DNA of 64,000 nt from positions 496,001-560,000 of the forward strand of contig CAWIAX010000002.1 in the NCBI GenBank assembly GCA_963834305.1, written 5' to 3'. Shown here piece by piece: positions 29,206 through 37,440 of this stretch. The position numbers and the translations under genes are program-made. The notes below the pieces were generated by a model. It searched no databases and had not been told where the DNA came from. It was given only the letters and a program-made list of their open reading frames with translations. Numbering within the stretch: the first letter of the stretch is position 1; every line of letters begins with the position of its first letter. Origin of the DNA: JACCXG01 sp963834305 (lineage in GTDB: Bacteria; Acidobacteriota; Vicinamibacteria; Vicinamibacterales; 2-12-FULL-66-21).

Positions 29206-30735
29206 TTACGGCAGGAACCAGCCGACCCCGCCCACCAGCGCCACGATCACCACGAAGCCGGCCACGTCCAGCGCCACCCCGTGCTTCATCATCGTCCCGA
29301 TCGGCACGTACCCCGACGAATAGACGATGGCGTTGGGGGGCGTGGAGATGGGCATCATGAAGCCCATCGAGGCGCCGAGCGTGGCGCCCAGCGCGGGCTG
29401 CAGCGGATCGACCCCGGCCGCCTGTGCCACGGCGATCGCCACCGGCACCACCATGTTGGCCGACGCCGTGTTCGAGGCCGCTTCCGACATCACGATCGCG
29501 ACCGCGGTGAAGAGCACGGTCAGGGCCAGCGCCGAGTGCGCCGGCAGCCACGAGGTGATGCCGCGGCCCAGCGCCTCGGCCAGCCCGGTCGAGAACGCCA
29601 GCTCGCCCATGGCCAGCCCGCCGCCGAAGAGCAGCACGATCCCCCAGTCGATCCGCACCGCTTCCTCCCACGTCAGCGTGAAGCGGCGCGCCCGCCAGTT
29701 GACCGGCAGCACGAACAGCAGCACCGCGCCGGTCAGGGCGGCAACCGATTCGGGCACGACCACCGTCAGCTGCCGGGCGAAGGCGGTGTCGCCGAGGCCG
29801 GCGATGGTCAGCAGGCCGGGCAGGAGCCACAGGGTGATCGTGACGCCGAAGGCGATCAGCACGTTGCGCTGGCCGCGCGAGACCGGGCCGAGACGGTCGA
29901 GCTCGGCGCGGATGGCGCCGGCGCGGCCGGGCCGGATGTCGATGTGCCGCAGCGTGCGCAGGTAGAAGTAGCCGACGAGAAACCCGAACAGCAGCACGAC
30001 CACCGGCACCCCGAGCGCCATCCACCGGAAGAACGAGATGTCGACGTTGGCGATGCGCTGCAGCATGCCGATGCCGATGAGGTTGGGCGGCGTCCCGATC
30101 GGCGTGCCGATGCCGCCAATCGACGCGCCGAAGGCGGTGATCAGCATCATCGCGTAGGCGAACTCGCGGCTGTCCTTTTCCGACTCGCGCCCCGCCGTCA
30201 GGTGGCCGACGATCGACAACCCGATGGGAAACATCATCGCGGTCGTCGCCGTGTTGCTCATCCACATCGAAATGCCGGCGCTGACCGCGCCGTAGGCCAC
30301 GAAGATGCGGAACGCGCTCCCCCCGACGATGCGTGAGGACAGCGCGCCGTAGGCGATGCGGCGATCGAGGCCGTGCACGAACATCGCCTCGGCGAGCATG
30401 AAGCTGCCGATGAACAGGAAGATGATGGGATCGGCAAACGGCGCGAACACCGTGCGGGCGGGAGCCACGCCGAGGACGATGGCGAGGAGCGGCCCGACGA
30501 GCGCCGTGACCGCCAGCGGCAGCGCCTCCGAGACCCACAACACGACCATCAGCGCCATCGCCGCGGCGAGACGGTGTGCGGCCGGATCGAGCGGCAGCGG
30601 CGCCGCGAGCAGCGCGACGAACAGCAGCGGCCCGGCGACGAGGCCGGTCGTCCGGCGGCGGCGGTTGAACAGCTCCTCGGCCGGCGAATAGGCTTCCGCG
30701 GCCGTACTGGCTTCGTGGACGCGGCGGGGCGTCAC
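29206..30735 (-). CDS. DASS/SLC13-family sodium:dicarboxylate or anion symporter
   Basis: A 509-aa polytopic inner-membrane transporter. The two repeat-related signatures SNTATTAMMFPIG and SNTASANMVVPVA are the Ser-Asn-Thr motifs that bind sodium and substrate in DASS carriers such as VcINDY. MPISTPPNAIVYSSGYVP is the conserved C-terminal signature. About a dozen hydrophobic segments are visible. Substrate is probably a C4-dicarboxylate but could be sulfate or citrate. The start is GTG at 30735, overlapping the dapF stop as GTGA, so translation is coupled to dapF. An upstream extension in the same frame overlaps dapF and is rejected. Confidence 0.88.
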   Translation of the reverse strand: MTPRRVHEASTAAEAYSPAEELFNRRRRTTGLVAGPLLFVALLAAPLPLDPAAHRLAAAMALMVVLWVSEALPLAVTALVGPLLAIVLGVAPARTVFAPFADPIIFLFIGSFMLAEAMFVHGLDRRIAYGALSSRIVGGSAFRIFVAYGAVSAGISMWMSNTATTAMMFPIGLSIVGHLTAGRESEKDSREFAYAMMLITAFGASIGGIGTPIGTPPNLIGIGMLQRIANVDISFFRWMALGVPVVVLLFGFLVGYFYLRTLRHIDIRPGRAGAIRAELDRLGPVSRGQRNVLIAFGVTITLWLLPGLLTIAGLGDTAFARQLTVVVPESVAALTGAVLLFVLPVNWRARRFTLTWEEAVRIDWGIVLLFGGGLAMGELAFSTGLAEALGRGITSWLPAHSALALTVLFTAVAIVMSEAASNTASANMVVPVAIAVAQAAGVDPLQPALGATLGASMGFMMPISTPPNAIVYSSGYVPIGTMMKHGVALDVAGFVVIVALVGGVGWFLP

Positions 30736-31532
30736 GCGCCGGGCTCCCCCAGCCAGCGGACTTCCGCCACGATCTCGGCCCAGCCGGTGAGGTGGAGTCC
30801 ATCTTCGCGCCACTCGACGCGCTGGACGCCGCCGGGAGAGACCACCTGCACGTCAGGCGCGGCGCCGCCGTAGCGCATGGCCGCGACGGCGGCGGCGCAG
30901 GCGCCGGTGCCGGAGGCCTCGGTCGGCCCGACGCCGCGCTCCCAGATCAGGATGCGCACGCGGTCCGGCGCCTCGACCGCGGCCAGCTCGACGTTGGTGC
31001 CGGCGGGGAAATGCGGGTGCACCGCCAGCGCCGCCGCAACCGTGTGCAGCCGCGCCTCGGTCACCTCGCCCAGCACCACGCACTGGGGATTGCCGACGCG
31101 GAGGGTTACGGCATCGATCTCATTGTCCGCACCGTCGCCAACCGCAATCCGTTCCTGGCGGATCCCCTCGGGCTGCCCCATCGCCGCGCGGAAGGTGAAG
31201 CGCGGCCCGTCGCGGCCGAGCAGCTGCAGCTGCTTGACGCCCGCCTCGGTCTCGATCTCGATGGCGTCGGGGGCGCCGGTCTGCGCCATCCACGCCGCCA
31301 GGCAGCGCAGGCCGTTGCCGGAAATCTCCGACGGGCTGCCATCGGCGTTGAGGAGCCGCATCGTGGCGCCGTGATGCTCGCGGCGGTAGATGAGCAGCCC
31401 GTCCGCGCCGATGCCGCGATGGCGCTCGCAGACCGCGCGCGCCAGCGCCGACGCCGACGTCGTCGTGGTGAGCTCGGCCGCCTCGACGAGCAGGAAGTCG
31501 TTGCCGAAGGCGTGGGTCTTGACGAGGTTCAT
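30732..31532 (-). CDS. dapF: Diaminopimelate epimerase
   Basis: Converts LL- to meso-diaminopimelate, the precursor of lysine and peptidoglycan cross-links. 266 aa from ATG 31532 (MNLVKTHAFGNDFLLVEA). The two catalytic cysteines are C77 in ISGNGLRC and C212 in SGTGACA, each in its standard context. HRGIGADGLLIY is also typical. The ATG overlaps the methyltransferase stop (ATGA) and its own stop overlaps the transporter start, so three genes are chained by 4-bp overlaps. Confidence 0.95.
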   Translation of the reverse strand: MNLVKTHAFGNDFLLVEAAELTTTTSASALARAVCERHRGIGADGLLIYRREHHGATMRLLNADGSPSEISGNGLRCLAAWMAQTGAPDAIEIETEAGVKQLQLLGRDGPRFTFRAAMGQPEGIRQERIAVGDGADNEIDAVTLRVGNPQCVVLGEVTEARLHTVAAALAVHPHFPAGTNVELAAVEAPDRVRILIWERGVGPTEASGTGACAAAVAAMRYGGAAPDVQVVSPGGVQRVEWREDGLHLTGWAEIVAEVRWLGEPGA

Positions 31533-32302
31533 TTTCGGCAGAACGCCAGCAGGTGCCAGCCGAACCGGCGCACCAGCGCACGCGGCAGGGCGTTGAACGT
31601 GCCGACGAACAATGTGTTGAACGCGAGCCCCTTCCAGCCGCCGTGCAGCCGGGACTTCACCGGGAAGCGCTCCTCCACGATCCGCACGTCGCGAAAGCCG
31701 CGCACCAGCGCGCGGAGCTCCGCGGCGCTGTACTTCTTCAGCACCGGCGCATCTTCGTGCTCGAGCGGCACCTTCATCACCTTGGACAGCGCGTTCAGCC
31801 AGGAGATGCGGTTGTAGACCTGGAACACGGCTTCGCCGCCGGGTTTGAGCACGCGGTGGCATTCGGCAATCAGCGCGGCGGGGTCGGGCGTGTACTGCAC
31901 GACGCCGTGCGCGTAGACCAGGTCGAAGGATCCGGTGGCGAACGGCAGCTGCTCGCCGTCGGCTTCCCGCAGCTCGGCCGCGAGCCCCTGCTGCTGGAAG
32001 TTCTGCCGGGCCAGCGCGATCGCCGACGGGGCGATGTCCACGCCCGTCACCACGGCGCCGCCGCGCGCGAACCGCACCAGGTCGGTCCCGGCGCCGCAGC
32101 CGACCTCGAGCACCTGTTTGCCGCGGTAGCCGTCGAAGGCGACCAGCCGCGGCAGGTGGTGCAGCTTCTCGAAATGATACTGGTCGAGATCGGCAAAGAA
32201 TCCCGGGCTGCCGACGGGATGCTGCGTGATCTCGAGATCGTGGATGTGCCGGTTCCAGTAGTCGCGAACGTCGGCAGTGGTGGCGGCCGGAGAGGGTGAC
32301 AC
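31529..32302 (-). CDS. Class I SAM-dependent methyltransferase
   Basis: 257 aa. Motif I VLEVGCGAGTDLVRFARGG, the acidic end of strand 2 in VVTGVDIAPSAIALA, and motif IV region DLVYAHGVVQYTPDP define a Methyltransf_11/25-type fold. Substrate unknown. The start is GTG at 32302, and a -10-like TATAGT ends 8 bases before it. First gene of the methyltransferase-dapF-transporter chain. It is divergent from the glycerol-3-phosphate dehydrogenase gene. Confidence 0.85.
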   Translation of the reverse strand: MSPSPAATTADVRDYWNRHIHDLEITQHPVGSPGFFADLDQYHFEKLHHLPRLVAFDGYRGKQVLEVGCGAGTDLVRFARGGAVVTGVDIAPSAIALARQNFQQQGLAAELREADGEQLPFATGSFDLVYAHGVVQYTPDPAALIAECHRVLKPGGEAVFQVYNRISWLNALSKVMKVPLEHEDAPVLKKYSAAELRALVRGFRDVRIVEERFPVKSRLHGGWKGLAFNTLFVGTFNALPRALVRRFGWHLLAFCRK

Positions 32303-32310
32303 GGTGCCTT

Positions 32311-32337
32311 ACTATATAAGACAACATCGCGGCGCAA
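32311..32337 (-). promoter_or_regulatory. Promoter of the methyltransferase-dapF-transporter operon
   Basis: On the minus strand TTGCGC (32332-32337), a 15-base spacer and TATAGT (32311-32316) end 8 bases before the GTG start. The AT-rich ACTATATAAG block may serve the divergent gene too. Confidence 0.45.
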
Positions 32338-32374
32338 GGCGAGCGTGCTCTGCGGCCCGGTCACTTCACACTTC

Positions 32375-33995
32375 ATGCGCACGCGCGATCTGAGCCGGCT
32401 CGCCGCCACCTCGCACGATGTCCTCATCGTCGGCGGGGGCATCCACGGGCTCGCCTGCGCCTACGAATTGGCCAGCCGCGGCCTCCAGGTCGGGCTGGTC
32501 GAGGCGGCTGACTTCGGCGCGGGCACGTCGTTCAACCATCAGAAGACGGCGCACGGCGGGCTGCGCGCCCTGCAGTCGCTGTCGTTCCGCCGCGCCCGGG
32601 AATCGGTCCGCGAACGGCGCGCGCTCGCGCGCATCGCCCCCTGGCTCCTCCGTCCGCTCCCCTTCATCGTCGGCACCTACCGCTCGGTGATGCGGAGCCG
32701 GCTGGCGCTGCGCGCGGCGTTCGCCATCGACGGCGCAATCGGGCGGGACCGCAACGAGGGGCTGGAGCCCGAGCTGCACCTGCCGGCGGCCCGGCTGCTG
32801 TCCCGCACGGCGACGCGGAAGCTCTTCCCGGGGGTGCGCCCAGACCGGCTGACCGGCGGCGCACAATGGTACGACTACCAGATGGTCGAGAACGATCGCC
32901 TGACGTTCGCGTTTGCCGAGGCCGCTGACCGCGCCGGGGCAGACCTGGTGAACCACGTCGAGGCGGTGTCGGCGCTGCGCGACAACGGGCGCGTGGCGGG
33001 GATCCGCGCCCGCGACGCGATCACCGGCGGCGTGGTCGACCTTCCTGCCGCCGTCGTCATCAATGCCGCCGGGGCCCGGACCGGCGACGTGATGGCGATG
33101 TTCGGTGTCACGCGCCCCTTTCCACTCGTGGCGGCCATGAACCTCGTGACGTCCAAGCCGGCCGCCGACATCGCACTGGCCTCTCCCGATGGCGACGGAC
33201 GGATGCTGACGCTCGTCCCGTGGCGGGGCCGCGCCATCGTCGGCACCTGGCAGTCGGCCGAGGTGCGGACTGCCGCGGGGCCGGCGGTGACGGATGCCGA
33301 CGTCGAACAGTTCATCGGCGCCGCGAACTACGCCTTTCCGGCGCTGCAATTGACAGCGTCGGACGTCCGCCTCGTGCACCGGGGGCTCGTGCCGGCGGTG
33401 GTTCGCGACGGTGCGGCCGACCTGCTGCCGGCATCGGACGTGCTGGATCACGCCGGGGAGGGGGTGGACGGCGCCATCAGCGTGGTCGGGGCCAAATACA
33501 CGACGGCCCGGGCGGTCGCCGAACATGCCGCCGCCCTCGTGGCCCGCAAGCTGGGCACGAGCCTGCGCCCCAGCCGCACCGCCACGAGTGTGCTGCCAGG
33601 CGCCGGGATCGCGGATCACGAGGCGCTCGTCATCGAAACGTCGCGCCGCGCCGGCCTCAGCCTGGCTCCTCCGCTGATCCGCCATCTGGCGCAACGCTAT
33701 GCGGAGCAGGCAGCGGCCATCGTCGAGCTGATCGCCGAGCGCCCCGACCGCGTGTTGCCTGTCGCCGACGGGACGCAGACGATTGCCGCGGAGGTGGTCC
33801 ACGCCATCCGGCACGAGTGCGCGGTCACGCTGGCTGACATCGTGCTGCGCCGGACCACGCTCGGCGCGGCCGGCCATCCGGGAGGCGCCGCGCTCGCCGC
33901 GTGCGCCGCGGTCGCCGCCGGCGAGAGCGGATGGGACGACATCCGGGTCCGCGAGCGAGATCGCGGCCGTCGAGCAGGCGTACCGGATCGGCTGA
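32375..33995 (+). CDS. glpD: FAD-dependent glycerol-3-phosphate dehydrogenase (frameshift near 3' end)
   Basis: Oxidises sn-glycerol-3-phosphate to dihydroxyacetone phosphate at the membrane, feeding quinones. About 540 aa. The FAD motif is DVLIVGGGIHGLACAYELASR, followed by GAGTSFNHQKTAHGGLRALQ, typical of GlpD/GlpA. The C-terminal helical domain has HAIRHECAVTLADIVLRRT. One base is extra near 33950: the open frame runs to 34021 with unrelated sequence, whereas the +1 frame gives EIAAVEQAYRIG and a stop at 33993-33995, the natural end. ATG 32375 is preferred over a GTG at 32345. No glpK or glpF is adjacent. Confidence 0.88.
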
Positions 33996-34002
33996 TACGC
34001 CT

Positions 34003-34018
34003 GCCGGCAGCCGCCGGC
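34003..34018. terminator. Small hairpin between convergent glpD and outer-membrane gene
   Basis: GCCGGC (34003-34008), loop AGCC and GCCGGC (34013-34018) form a 6-bp stem in the 22-bp interval between the two stops, touching the stop of the downstream minus-strand gene. Weak as a terminator. Confidence 0.3.
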
Positions 34019-34887
34019 TAGGGAATGGTGAAGGCGCGGAAGACCCAGGTCAGGCCCGCGGTGAAGCCGAACCCCGGATCGCGCGACGTCATGCCGAGGA
34101 GGATCCCCGCATCGACGCGCACCGTGCTCTTCGTGAACCGTCCGCCCACGCGCATGACGGCGCGGCTGTCGGCGCCAGGCGGCGTATCCTCCTCCGACGT
34201 CGGCGCGAACCGGCCGTTGATCTCGCCGACCACCTCGACGCCCTGCTGCACGGCGCGGGCCAGTGAGAACCCGTAGGTCAACACGTCGCCCTGCCGGTCG
34301 CCGCGGGTCGGGTCCGACAGGATGCCGAGGCCGGCGTTGCCGACCACGCGCACCGACTGCACGGTCTTGCCGAAGATCGCCGTGGCGAAGAAGTCCGTGG
34401 TATCGAGGCCGATGCCGCTCTCGTTCCCCGCGTTCGGCAGCCGTGTCGCCAGGCGCAGCGCAAAGGCCGGCCGGCTTGCGGTCTCCGACAACAGGCGGAG
34501 CTTGGTGGCGATGACAAGGTCCTCGACGTCGGTGGTGCGATCGCCGGTGAAGTCGAGCTGGCCGGAGAGCGGCGCTGGCTGGCGCGCCGTTACGTTCAGC
34601 CGGTTGTAGAAGCCGCCGTCGATCTGGAGCTCGGCGATCGAGCTCAACCCGAAGCTCAACCCGATCGTCGGCGCCCGCAGCAGGTTGCCGGTCAGCCCCG
34701 ACACCGGATAGAAGAGGTCGCGCTGAACGTCGAAGCCGCCTTCGACGAGGATGTTGCCGCCGCCGACAGTTTCGGGGTCTTCGGTGACCAGCGGCCGCTG
34801 CTGCGCCGCCACCGGCGCCACAGACGCGAACATGACGAACGCGGACACGAACAGCACGAACACGAACGAGACGTTTACACGTTTCAC
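34018..34887 (-). CDS. Probable outer-membrane beta-barrel protein (phenol-degradation MetA-like)
   Basis: 289 aa. A signal peptide (VSFVFVLFVSAFVMFASVAPVAAQ) precedes a chain of alternating hydrophobic residues with Gly turns and a C-terminal aromatic end (GLTWVFRAFTIP). The opening RPLVTEDPETVGGGNILVEGGFD resembles the PF13557-type barrel family. The role is unknown; such proteins are often channels or copper-resistance-like barrels. It starts only 3 bases after the dtd stop on the same strand. Confidence 0.65.
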   Translation of the reverse strand: MKRVNVSFVFVLFVSAFVMFASVAPVAAQQRPLVTEDPETVGGGNILVEGGFDVQRDLFYPVSGLTGNLLRAPTIGLSFGLSSIAELQIDGGFYNRLNVTARQPAPLSGQLDFTGDRTTDVEDLVIATKLRLLSETASRPAFALRLATRLPNAGNESGIGLDTTDFFATAIFGKTVQSVRVVGNAGLGILSDPTRGDRQGDVLTYGFSLARAVQQGVEVVGEINGRFAPTSEEDTPPGADSRAVMRVGGRFTKSTVRVDAGILLGMTSRDPGFGFTAGLTWVFRAFTIP

Positions 34888-34889
34888 GC

Positions 34890-35339
34890 TTAGAACTCCT
34901 TGCGGCTGTCGAGCAGCAGCGTCACCGGTCCATCATTGACCAGATGGACGTCCATGTCTGCCTGGAAGATGCCGGTGGCCACCGGCAGCCCGCTGTCGCG
35001 CAGCCGCCTGACCACGTCCTCGTACAGCGCACGGGCCACCGGACCTGGCGCGGCGCCATCGAACGACGGGCGCCGCCCCTTGCGGCAGTCGGCCTGCAGG
35101 GTGAACTGCGACACGACGAGCACGGCGCCGCCGCTCTCCCCCACCGATCGATTCATCCGCCCGTCTTCGTCCGGGAATATGCGCAGGTCGCGGGTCTTGG
35201 CGGCAACGTATTCGGCATCGGGCGGACCATCGCCGGCGGCGACGCCGACGAGCAGCAGCAGCCCGCGGCCGATCTCGCCGGCGGTTTCCCCGGCGACGAC
35301 GACCTTCGCGCTGCTGACCCGCTGGACGACGGCACGCAT
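34890..35339 (-). CDS. dtd: D-aminoacyl-tRNA deacylase
   Basis: Removes D-amino acids (and mischarged Gly) from tRNA to protect translation. 149 aa from ATG 35339 (MRAVVQRVSSAKVVV). The cross-subunit active-site motifs are VSQFTLQADCRKGRRPSF and NDGPVTLLLDSRKEF. The second, usually NxGPVT, is conserved with Asp at x. Length is normal. It sits 28 bases after the ttcA-like stop, and an outer-membrane gene follows 2 bases after its own stop. Confidence 0.95.
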   Translation of the reverse strand: MRAVVQRVSSAKVVVAGETAGEIGRGLLLLVGVAAGDGPPDAEYVAAKTRDLRIFPDEDGRMNRSVGESGGAVLVVSQFTLQADCRKGRRPSFDGAAPGPVARALYEDVVRRLRDSGLPVATGIFQADMDVHLVNDGPVTLLLDSRKEF

Positions 35340-35367
35340 GCGGCGCTCGAGGAGGGCTGGACGCGGG

Positions 35368-36201
35368 CTAGCGCCGCACCAGGTGCAGCGGGACCGCGCC
35401 GTCCCGCTCGTCGTCCTGCGCAACGGCGGCTTGACGCAGCTCGGGGAGCGGGTTCAGCCGCCGGTCCAGCAGATGCCGCGGCGCCACGTTGGCGAGCGCG
35501 CGAATCATCGAGTTCTTGATCTCCGGGTGTTCCACTTCGAGCTCGGCGATGAGCCGCTTGAGGCGCTGGCGCTGCAGGCTGAGGTCGCCGCACGCCGGGC
35601 AGCAGCAGCTGATGACCGGCAGCGCATGCTCCTTGGCATATTGCCGGGCCTCGGCTTCGGTCACGGTTACCAGCGGCCGGATCACGACGTGCTGGCCGTT
35701 GTCCGAGACGAGCCGGGCCGGCATCGCCTTGAGCGCGCCGGCAAAGAACAGGTTCAGCAGCAGGGTCTCGATGAAGTCGTCGAGATGATGGCCGAGCGCG
35801 ATCTTGGTGGCGCCGACCTCGGTCGCCAGCCGGTAGAGCACGCCGCGGCGGAGCCGCGCGCACAGCGAACACGGGGTGGCATCGTTCGCGAGCAGATCCT
35901 CCATCACCTCGCCGATCTCGGTGTGGACGATGCGGTACTCCCAGCCGCGCTGCTCGCAGGTGCTCGAGATCAGGTCGTGGCGGTAGCCGTCGTAGCCGGA
36001 GTCGACGGTCACGCCAATCAGCGAGAACTTGATCGGGGCGCGCTGCCGCAGCACGTCCAGGATCCGCATCAGCGCCCAGCTGTCCTTGCCGCCGGACAGG
36101 CCGACCATGACGCGGTCGCCGTCCTCGACGAGGTTGTATTCGGTGATGGCCCGGGTCACCTTCTTGGCGAGGCGGGTCTCGAGGGGAGAGGTGTAGCTCA
36201 T
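35368..36201 (-). CDS. ttcA: TtcA-like tRNA 2-thiocytidine synthetase (PP-loop ATPase)
   Basis: Thiolates C32 of certain tRNAs using ATP and an Fe-S cluster. 277 aa. The PP-loop SGGKDS is at residues 36-41. Candidate cluster cysteines are C111 and C114 (TPCSLCARLRRG) and the CCCPACG run at 199-205. GHHLDDFIETLLLNLFF is a signature. ATG 36201 (MSYTSPLETRLAKK) is chosen; the frame stays open upstream through a tandem heptamer repeat that is not coding-like. TtcA and the related TtuA/Ncs6 group share these motifs, so the target tRNA base is inferred. Confidence 0.88.
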   Translation of the reverse strand: MSYTSPLETRLAKKVTRAITEYNLVEDGDRVMVGLSGGKDSWALMRILDVLRQRAPIKFSLIGVTVDSGYDGYRHDLISSTCEQRGWEYRIVHTEIGEVMEDLLANDATPCSLCARLRRGVLYRLATEVGATKIALGHHLDDFIETLLLNLFFAGALKAMPARLVSDNGQHVVIRPLVTVTEAEARQYAKEHALPVISCCCPACGDLSLQRQRLKRLIAELEVEHPEIKNSMIRALANVAPRHLLDRRLNPLPELRQAAVAQDDERDGAVPLHLVRR

Positions 36202-36204
36202 ACA

Positions 36205-36239
36205 AAGGGCTAAGGGCAAAGGGCTAAGGGCGAAGGGCG
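36205..36239. repeat. Tandem heptamer repeat (AAGGGCN)x5
   Basis: Five perfect-length units AAGGGCT, AAGGGCA, AAGGGCT, AAGGGCG and AAGGGCG fill the space just upstream of the ttcA-like ATG and downstream of the glycosyltransferase stop. Confidence 0.85.
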
Positions 36240-36259
36240 AAACTTTCCCTGCCGGCATT

Positions 36260-37301
36260 CTACCAAGCCGTGAGCGCCTCGACGGTCTCGGGCCAGTTGA
36301 TGGCGCTGCCGCGCTCGAAGGCGGCCTGGCCGAGGCGTTCGGCGAGCGCCGCGTCTTCGCTGAGCTCGCGCAGCCTGGTGGCGAGTGCGGCGGCGGTGGG
36401 TTCGACAGACGTAGCCGTGCACGCCGTCCTGCACCAGCTCGGCGGGGCCGCCGCTATCCGTGCAGGTGACGACGGCCTTGCGCGACGCGAAGGCTTCGAC
36501 TGTCACGAAGCCGTAATCCTCGCGGAGCGGCGGGAAGCAGACGGCGCGGCAGTGCGCCAGGTAGTGCAGCAGCTCGGCCTGCGACAGCGCTCCCGCGAGC
36601 GTCACGCGATCCGCCAGGTTGTGGTCGGCGACGAACCGCGCGAGCCGCTCCCGCTCCTCGCCGTCCCCGGCAATCACCGCTTTGAGGCCGGCGCCCTCCG
36701 TCGTGGCCAGCGCCTCGAGCAGCAGGTGGGCACGCTTGAGCGGCGTGAGCCTCGAAACCATGAAGATGTAGTCGCCGTAGCGTTCGCACCGGTACGGGCG
36801 CTGCGGCGCCGGTGGATAGAGGACGGTGGACTGGAGCGACGGCCAGATCGCCAGCCTGTCCTGCACGGTTCGCGACTGCACGAAGAGCTTGTCGACGTTT
36901 CGGGCGAGCAGGCGGCCGTCGGCGGCATGGATGAACGCGCGCCGCACGCGCTCCTTCAACCGTCCCTGCGGGCTGAGCGCACGGCTGAAGTCGTCCCACA
37001 GATCGTAGTACTCGCGCATGGTGTGGTTCAGCCAGCAGGCGTGCCGCTCGTGCCGGACGGCGTAGCTCGGGTAGCGCAGGGAGATGACCTGGTCGATGCT
37101 CCCCCGCCCGCCGACACCGAGGTCGGTCAGCCAGGTCGCGACATACGCCGCCCCCTGCCGGCCGAACCGGTTCTGCGGGGTCACGACGAGGTCGGCGTCG
37201 TGGCCAACGTCGAGCAGGGCCTGCACGAGCGACCGCGCGATCACCATGTGCCCGCCCTCCGCCAGCGGCGGGCTCGACGTCACGACGGCTACGCGGGACA
37301 T
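36260..37301 (-). CDS. Glycosyltransferase family 4 protein (one frameshift)
   Basis: GT-B fold retaining glycosyltransferase, about 346 aa. The acceptor-side N-terminus has SSPPLAEGGHMVIARSLVQAL. The donor-side domain shows DYIFMVSRLTPLKRAHLLLEA and FPPLREDYGFVTVEAFASRK, with the EDYGFVTVEA acidic motif typical of GT4. A frameshift near 36405 breaks the C-terminus; the other frame reads EPTAAALATRLRELSEDAAL and ends INWPETVEALTAW at TAG 36260-36262. Upstream is a repeat-filled spacer. Part of the 36-46 kb glycan island. Confidence 0.82.
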
Positions 37302-37440
37302 TCAGTCAATTCCCAACTTCCAAATCCCAAGTCCCAATTGAAATTCCCAAGTCCCAACTCACAACTCCGTTCGCACGCTCTCCTTGGTAGTTGGATGTTG
37401 GCAGTTGGAAGTTGACGATCTTCCATGCTCCTGTGATCTC
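37302..37440. repeat. Word-repeat spacer with inverted halves
   Basis: The left half repeats TCCCAA and AAGTCCCAA words; the right half repeats GTTGG words. CAACTTCCAA (37314-37323) is the exact inverse of TTGGAAGTTG (37405-37414), so the region can fold on itself. GC content is visibly lower than in the surroundings. No gene is seen. Confidence 0.75.
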
